DNA of 63,049 nt from Nemertoderma westbladi. Its lineage: Eukaryota > Xenacoelomorpha > Nemertodermatida > Nemertodermatidae. A program made the position numbers and the translations under genes. Below are positions 58,801 to 63,049 of the stretch, piece after piece (within the stretch, counting starts at the first letter, position 1; each line of letters opens with the position of its first letter). The stretch covers positions 1-63,049 of the forward strand of contig JAUCBJ010006300.1 in assembly GCA_032718475.1 (NCBI GenBank), in the 5' to 3' direction. A model generated the notes under the pieces. That model had not been told where the DNA came from and searched no databases. It was given only the letters and a program-made list of their open reading frames with translations.

Positions 58801-59473
58801 CGTTCTCGAGATATTGTGCGGCCTCGACCACGCGCCGTGCGTTACTGAGGCAACCAGTTTATTCAACGACTACATTAAAGGCGCGCCCGGTATACCCCCC
58901 GACCTCCTGTCTGTAGTGTTACAAGTCGGGGTGGCCCAGAACGGCGACCAACAATTCCAGTGTTTATGGTCCAAATACGCGGACACAACGAACAGTTTAG
59001 TAGCGAGCGAGCGATACGCCTTGCTCAAAGCGTTGACCTACACGAGGCAGCCCTGGTTACTGCGGCGGTTGCTAGGGGCAACGTTGGACGGGTCTATAAA
59101 GTCGCAGGATGTGGGTCACGTGATTGGTTGGTGCGCCGCGAACCCACTGGGGCGGGAATTAACTTGGCGGTTTGTCCAAGAAAACTGGAAGAATTTAACG
59201 ACAACTTATAAATCCTCGGTGTTTATTTTATCCTCCTTTACTTCCTACGTTATTTCCCAATATAATTCCCGCGTTGATTTGAATTATTTCCGGAAGTTTG
59301 TGGAGGAGAAATCTGCCGACCTAGAAGGGGCCATGTCGTCTGTGAGACAGGCGTTAGAGATACTGGAGGGGAACGCTCATTGGTTGGAGCACCACAGCGG
59401 GAAGGTCGGTGATTGGTTGGTTGATAAATACAGTGAGGCTACCAAACCATCAGATATATGCTCCGGTGTATAA
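31409..59473 (+). CDS. M1-family zinc aminopeptidase, type II membrane ectoenzyme (six exons)
   Basis: Join of 31409-32299, 46376-46754, 47113-47239, 47992-48124, 57310-58120 and 58698-59473 gives 1038 aa with all splice phases consistent and GT-AG at each intron. A Ser/Thr/Asp-rich cytoplasmic tail of about 95 residues is followed by a membrane anchor (about 97-117) and the ectodomain. Motifs: FDEPAFK, the exopeptidase motif GAMEN (424-428), HELAH (460-464) with the third zinc ligand Glu483 in WLNEGFATF, and the transition-state Tyr546 in AISYQKGAS. The C-terminal helical domain is complete to the stop. The family removes N-terminal residues from peptides at the cell surface or in endosomes. 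Length and layout fit the LNPEP/TRHDE/ENPEP group; I cannot say which. Introns 1 and 4 are swollen by repeats. Confidence 0.92.
32300..33359 (+). other. First part of intron 1
   Basis: No coding sequence. TTTCCCTTTTTT-type pyrimidine runs at 32458-32485 and 33105-33170. A copy of the TTCTAACCAAAACAATAAA repeat lies at 32690-32800. Confidence 0.5.
32690..32800 (+). repeat. Dispersed core repeat (intron 1)
   Basis: Has AGGAAAAGGAACAGGTTGCAG, then TTCTAACCAAAACAATAAA, then a GTAATCAGC segment, the same order as the copy at 47425-47560. Confidence 0.65.
33360..33904 (-). pseudogene. LINE reverse transcriptase fragment, antisense in intron 1
   Basis: Minus-strand frames encode [34 protein letters not shown] and [14 protein letters not shown], which match successive reverse transcriptase motifs of CR1/L2-like LINEs, with frameshifts between them. 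The catalytic YADD-type motif is not reached. Upstream codons continue at 44662 beyond BEL copy C. Confidence 0.8.
33905..35181 (+). repeat. 5' LTR of BEL copy C
   Basis: 1277 bp, TGTAAAAG...GCGCGTACA. Contains GTGTTTTAACGGACAT at 34035 and a related GTGTTTTAGCGGACAT at 34072, and TATATATA near 33998. Closer to copy A than copy B. Confidence 0.9.
35182..37377 (+). other. Leader of BEL copy C
   Basis: Non-coding; parallel to the copy B leader. Begins with a perfect 10-bp-stem hairpin, ACTTTATTGC-AGTAA-GCAATAAAGT (35198-35222). Contains the 290-bp-type tandem duplication and the ACCGGTATTC repeats before ORF1. Confidence 0.7.
37378..42092 (+). pseudogene. BEL copy C ORF1: Gag and protease, one frameshift
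   Basis: Frame 37378-39846 covers the N-terminal domain, an Ala/Glu-rich coiled coil with more repeat units than copy B, and the Ser/Arg region. A one-base loss near 39793 shifts the frame, and the rest continues to the stop at 42090-42092. It carries the Gag core, the three knuckles (from about 40660) and the DSGST protease motif (about 41188-41202). The switch from protease to the post-RNase H linker ([19 protein letters not shown], about 41802) is at the same place as in copy B. After AKGAEKV about 80 residues found in copy B are missing, so this copy has a further internal deletion. Confidence 0.88.
42093..43718 (+). other. Conserved non-coding block between ORF1 and ORF2 (copy C)
   Basis: Closely similar to 20375-22026 of copy B throughout, including the duplicated TCGATTAAGATATCG segment. 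The X-box-like palindrome is present in a changed but still consensus form, GTCACCATAGCAAC (43222-43235). Confidence 0.6.
43719..44246 (+). pseudogene. BEL copy C ORF2, 5' part
   Basis: The N-terminal 176 or so codons are intact, from [16 protein letters not shown] to about the residues VVELKRLY, where the frame runs into unrelated T-rich sequence. It gives the cleanest view of the ORF2 N-terminus: polar, acidic, no signal peptide, no recognised domain. Frame and residues agree with copy B, so the protein was under some constraint in the parental family. Confidence 0.7.
44247..44640. other. Unrelated insert replacing the 3' end of copy C
   Basis: Starts with ATTTATTTTTATTTTATTTA, which read in reverse looks like the A-rich tail of a retroposon, followed by CTGAACAATTTACTAC and GGGTAGGCCCATTAC. 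It ends exactly where 16 bases of LTR resume. Probably an antisense retroposon combined with a deletion. Confidence 0.55.
44662..45000 (-). pseudogene. LINE reverse transcriptase fragment, upstream part
   Basis: Minus-strand frames give [19 protein letters not shown] running into the GGTAC site and so joining 33904. Further up come [14 protein letters not shown] and [17 protein letters not shown] with stops. This is the region just N-terminal to the reverse transcriptase core. It proves that copy C landed in a LINE. Confidence 0.75.
45395..45500 (+). repeat. Dispersed core repeat
   Basis: Contains ATTCTAACCAAAACAATAAACG (core at about 45432) followed by a GTTACAG segment. Confidence 0.6.
45500..46375 (+). 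other. Last part of intron 1
   Basis: Contains an imperfect hairpin around GCAGGACATTATGTC and ATAATGTCCTGC (about 45524-45625), C runs (45650-45667 and 45951-45971), an antisense core repeat (45835-45930) and a GGAGCC-rich repeat (46040-46115). It ends at the acceptor TTTACAG. Confidence 0.5.
46376..46754 (+). CDS. Aminopeptidase exon 2
   Basis: 379 nt between TTTACAG and GTTAGT, entering in phase 0 and leaving with one base over. Encodes [33 protein letters not shown] and [13 protein letters not shown], the expected run-up to the catalytic domain. Confidence 0.92.
47113..47239 (+). CDS. Aminopeptidase exon 3: GAMEN and HELAH motifs
   Basis: 127 nt between ATGTAG and GTAAGT. Encodes [16 protein letters not shown] and [12 protein letters not shown], holding the exopeptidase motif, two zinc ligands and the catalytic Glu. 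The Trp codon is split across intron 3. Confidence 0.95.
47425..47560 (+). repeat. Dispersed core repeat (intron 3)
   Basis: Has GGAAAGGAGCAGGTTGCAGT then TTCTAACCAAAACAATAAAC then GTAATCAGC. The most complete-looking copy in the window. Confidence 0.65.
47992..48124 (+). CDS. Aminopeptidase exon 4: third zinc ligand; its 3' end seeds the intron array
   Basis: 133 nt starting after TTATTAG and ending in phase 0 at ATCAAA|GTAAGT. Encodes [20 protein letters not shown] and, at the end, [14 protein letters not shown]. The last 40 bases plus the donor are the sequence that is repeated through intron 4. Splicing directly to exon 5 gives a spacing between the EY and DSL residues that is within one residue of what I recall for the family, so this first donor is the likely main one. 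Confidence 0.92.
48085..57226 (+). repeat. Minisatellite of exon-4 3' ends and 5' splice sites filling intron 4
   Basis: About 9.1 kb of tandem units, most 52 or 42 bp with some 48 bp. Each has GTAAGT, a variable spacer (GTCTGGCCGG...), and TGGTGGGAAGTCTTCTACATCAAA in three parts, that is the final codons of exon 4 followed by its donor. By length this is roughly 180-190 units. Nearly all keep AAAGTAAGT; a few have GTACGT, GTAATT or GTAAAT. Larger tandem duplications are visible with periods of 1704 bp (about 50230-53637) and 822 bp (about 55000-56640). Open frames up to about 190 codons on both strands come from 42- and 48-bp units and are not genes. Confidence 0.97.
57227..57309 (+). other. 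End of intron 4 with splice acceptor
   Basis: The unique part after the array, 83 bp, ends TTTTTATATATCTAG before exon 5. It is the only plausible acceptor for all upstream donors. Confidence 0.8.
57310..58120 (+). CDS. Aminopeptidase exon 5: catalytic Tyr and beta domain
   Basis: 811 nt, in phase 0 and out with one base over, donor GTGCGT. Encodes [20 protein letters not shown] (Tyr546), [13 protein letters not shown] and the start of the helical C-terminal domain ([19 protein letters not shown]). The first codons, GTT AGT, follow directly on exon 4 Lys510. Confidence 0.92.
58335..58400 (+). repeat. Dispersed core repeat, decayed (intron 5)
   Basis: Keeps GTAACCAAAACAATAAACT and a GTACAGGTTATAAG segment. 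Confidence 0.5.
58698..59473 (+). CDS. Aminopeptidase exon 6: C-terminal helical domain and stop
   Basis: 776 nt after TTTTTTAG, ending with TAA at 59471-59473. Encodes [40 protein letters not shown] and ends [18 protein letters not shown], all typical of the M1 C-terminal domain. No stop or frameshift. Confidence 0.92.
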
Positions 59474-61380
59474 TAATTAGTGGGATTTTAAACGTTTTCT
59501 AATTAATTAATTAATTAAGAATTGCTTGTGAATTCTATGCTATAGAAAGTCCCTGTGAATGTGTAGAAAATGACTGTAGAAATTTATTTAACTTAGTGAA
59601 GTAAAGCACTGGGGCTAAATTTGGCCGTATTTCTTTCCATCACTCAATCCTATACTGACGACTGACCATTATTATTGTTATCTGTAAAGATTATTTAATG
59701 AGAAGGGGGGGGGCAAATACATATGGGCGATTTTATATTTCGTCTCAACACTAAATTAAGTATATCCGTTAATTGATACCAAAATGAATTCCATTCCAAG
59801 GTATTTATTTACCCGCAATTGTATTTTGCAGTTTCATTTCAAGATACATTTTTAGGATAACATTAATTATTTCGGACCAAAAAATATTTCATGAGATTGC
59901 TAGACAGACCGGTATGGAACTGGTAGGGGGAGACTCAACAATTACCTGAGTTCGCCATTTCCTGACCAGTATAACGCAACTGTGTAGTCTACTAACAATG
60001 ACTTTGCTTTTATATCCGTACTGGTCCCATTACAGATGTACTCATATCACTAGAGTGTGCTTGTGTCCATCCATGTCAGTTGTTCACTGTTAGTTAGTTA
60101 AGTGTACTTGTTACACTGTATAGAGTTCAACCATAGTTGTTGTACTAGTGCATCAGTAGTGTTATTATTATTAATATGTTAATAAATTTATTCGCAAATA
60201 AATATATTATGTATAACTGTGTAAGTCTGATGTGTAGGACATTATTCGGCGGGATACTTTAGTTTCAGTTATCGTCACACCCTGGTACATGTAGACTACC
60301 AATTACTTTCACTTTCAGGTTTAGTAGCATATTGTACCGGTACCAGAAAGCTGCAACATTAAATCTAACTGTCTCCAGCAATCAACTAGAGAACCACTAT
60401 AATCAGCAACTACTGTATGACAGGAGAGAGTAATTAAATTTAATGTTCAACATTAAATTTTCAAGAGTTAAATACTTTCTTTCTTTTAGTTAAATATATT
60501 CATTTTCTATAATAAAATTGTACTTAATGGTCGTAATCTAATAAAGTGTTAAAATTATTATTTTATTGATTATTAATTATTGTGAAACCAACTTTAATTA
60601 ACATAATTTAACTACTTAATAATATTGATGTGCAATTTTGGTAAATAAATCCCATTTTATTATTTGCTGCAAGAAATTTATTACATTTACATGATACACG
60701 TAATTTAATATTTATACATACCACGTTGGTGTTTTTTTTCATGAGCGCGGGGCCGAAGGCTTGAATTCTCCAGGGGGGCATATCCATGCATTATTACGCC
60801 ACTGACATATAATAGGCCTAACTGTAAAATATTCATCAAATTTAATAAACTTAATCTTTTATATTTTCATGATCCAACTATAAGTTGTCACTTGTGACGA
60901 TTTAGAAATCGCGGGTTGCTTGATGTCACAAGTCAGCCCTGAAATGAATAATGTGTGCTGATGGGTCAGGGGATGCTCTGATTGGACAATAATGGACTTC
61001 GACCAAACTCGACTCTAAAACGAAATATTTCAATTCTCGCTAAGACGGACCTTCGCACATTAAGATCGCATATTCCTTATTATTTATTATCACATTCCCT
61101 GCACAATAAACAAACTTAGAGTTACTCGGTTCGTAAAATAGTTACTAAAAGCGTTACTAAGCAATACCCGAGCGCACTGTAGTTTGTCAATGTTATTCAC
61201 TCTTATTCCATAAGAAGATAAAGCATTTATAAGATAAACACATACAGTAGATAATAATACAATAAATTACTGTAGCATACAATAATTAATAATATAAAAT
61301 AATATAATAATAATAATATTATAATACATATAATAATAAATAAGCATACAATAAATTAAAATTTAATTATAAATAGGGGA
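59474..61380. other. 3' flank of the aminopeptidase gene
   Basis: AT-rich, no ORF. AATAAA occurs at 60181 and 60197 and could end the transcript. ATTTA-type elements are common. No repeat element with clear ends is seen. Confidence 0.45.
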
Positions 61381-61384
61381 TAAG

Positions 61385-61887
61385 ACCGCCCTGGCTTTAA
61401 CGCTAATTCATGCATCATTTGAACGCTCATATCTCAGCTATTTTACGACCAAATTCAGATTATGATACATATTTGGAATCCTTGCACGGCCCGCTGTCCT
61501 TCAATATCAACAAATCGCTATAAGGTTGAAGAATAACTGCGGTCAAAAATTATAGATTATTATAATTAATAATTAATAAAAAAATTAATACGAAATTATA
61601 GATAATGCCCACGCAATCCTCAAAGTGGCGCACAATACTGCTATAATACCGGTACCATTATTTTCTGATTACAGGCTTGTTTGGCTAGTGTCGCACTACG
61701 TACTAGCTTACTAGCACAGCACCTACACCTTGAAATCGCGCGATTGGCAAAATAAAATATCCTCTTTTGCCTTATTCAATTCAATTCAATAATTTTGATT
61801 TCCTAAATGATACGTACATACACATGGGCGCAGCCACGTTCCCAAAAGTGGGGGGGACGATAAAATAATTTTAGGCCCGGCATAACT

Positions 61888-61918
<31 letters not shown>

Positions 61919-62420
61919 AAAAATTTTTTTTTACAAATCTTAATGAGATTGCATGAAATTTGAAACAGAGTCAGTTTCACCTCCATCCTCCTTACTGGGT
62001 GAGCCTGACTGTCTTATTTTCGCTTTCATTCTTTAGCTACAAGCGGTTGAAAAAGGTGTTTAAAAGATAGAAATAAGCGCTATACAAGGAAAACTCTACA
62101 GTTGATTACAGCTCTACTGTAACCAATCCCGGGCCCCTCAAGCGGGCCTGCCCTCTGGCTGTGTGCCAGTCCTTTAGAAGAGTGTTGCCCTTGGCGCTAT
62201 ACAATACTTAATATTGAGAAGTTAAAAAAAATCAAAATTATTCAGATATACAATTACAATACAATTTAGACCGCAAAGTGAAAACCTGGTATTATTCACA
62301 TGGGCGTTTGAACCAATTACAACTCAATTATTCTTCAACCTTAAAGTGATTGGTTGGTGGAGAACGAAAGATCGCGATGATGGATTCCAAATATGTAATA
62401 AGATTATATATATACACAAT
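61385..62420. repeat. Imperfect inverted repeat, possible old DNA transposon
   Basis: The complement of 61445-61560 reads TTATTCTTCAACCTTAtAGcGAT and GGATTCCAAATATGTA, and similar sequence occurs in direct orientation at 62320-62395. The interval also holds a C/A run (61888-61918). No target duplication was found. Confidence 0.4.
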
Positions 62421-62744
62421 ATTCTGGAACATTTGTTTATCTGCTGCGTACTAGTATTATTATATACAGTAGGTATTGTATTGTTGCCCAGCTACTGATT
62501 AGTTACATATTAGAATGTAGAATAAATGGACTCCATCACAGCTCACGCAAAATATGTAACTTTCAACGCCCATTATAACTGCCATATCTCAGATATTCCT
62601 TTTGAAAAATTCTGAATTTATTACATTATTTAGTTTCCCTTCAACAACGTCATCTTACATTCGTTATCGAAGGTCGACTGGGATACCTATTTAAAGCGCT
62701 TGTAGGTAAGGATTGAAAGCGAAGGCGGGTTGATACAGTATCTC

Positions 62745-62830
62745 GACACGGGGAATTAACAAAATATTTAATTATCAATAAATTTGTTTTAGTTATTCTA
62801 ACGAAAACAATATAAGCGAAATTGTGGGGA
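62745..62830 (+). repeat. Dispersed core repeat, decayed
   Basis: Reads AATTATCAATAAATTTG then TTCTAACGAAAACAATATAA, matching the order in the other copies with several changes. Confidence 0.5.
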
Positions 62831-63049
62831 TATGAAAATACACCTTATATTATCAGACTTACATTGTCAGGGCAAAAACAGTTCATCGTGTATGGAAATA
62901 TGCGATAGGGTTGGGAAGGATAGAAATGTACGTAGGAGTTAATAGTTATACTGTAATACCCGATCAGAGTTTGTTACGATTATTTGAATTTTAAATTGTA
63001 TATACAAAGTGTAAAAAGTGCCGGGGACATATGATATGGTGTCCCCCCC

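Overview
The window is nuclear DNA of a multicellular animal. It has spliced coding exons with GT-AG introns, one single-exon glycosyltransferase gene, long AT-rich non-coding stretches, and several classes of eukaryotic transposon nested in each other. Frequent AGGCCT and ACCGGT palindromes, BEL/Pao LTR elements, CR1/L2-like LINE remnants and piggyBac-like MITEs suggest a marine invertebrate. I cannot name the phylum from sequence alone. Nothing bacterial, organellar or CRISPR-like is present.

Layout. 1-1936: 3' end of a BEL/Pao-type retrotransposon (copy A). 2590-4160: piggyBac-like MITE. 5483-6487: intact single-exon beta-1,3-galactosyltransferase-like gene (GT31). 7129-10724: a repeat nest made of two tRNA-like (SINE-type) repeats, a LINE reverse transcriptase remnant, a fold-back element of 10-bp minisatellites inserted in that LINE (7-bp target duplication), and a second truncated LINE inserted in the fold-back element. 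11057-24732: complete BEL/Pao copy B (5-bp target duplication TGTTC), itself carrying an 847-bp long-TIR DNA transposon. 25746-29563: three tandem 1.24-kb elements with terminal inverted repeats, packed with regularly spaced RFX X-box-like palindromes. 31409-59473: a complete six-exon M1-family membrane aminopeptidase gene (predicted 1038 aa). 59474-63049: its 3' flank.

The aminopeptidase gene is the main host gene. Its 14-kb intron 1 contains BEL copy C (33905-44656, target duplication GGTAC), inserted in an antisense LINE. Its 9.2-kb intron 4 is almost wholly a tandem array whose unit of about 42-52 bp is the 3' end of exon 4 plus its 5' splice site. Roughly 180-190 near-identical exon ends with GTAAGT donors therefore lie in a row. 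This is the most striking structure in the window.

The BEL copies form a family with an unusual plan: 1.2-kb LTRs, a leader of 2-3 kb, a long ORF1 that goes from a coiled-coil Gag with zinc knuckles through an aspartic protease straight to the linker normally found after RNase H, then a 1.6-kb non-coding block, then an unrecognised second ORF with a basic C-terminus. Reverse transcriptase, RNase H and integrase are missing at the same junction in both copies where it can be seen. The family therefore looks non-autonomous, mobilised in trans. All copies here carry stops, frameshifts or deletions.
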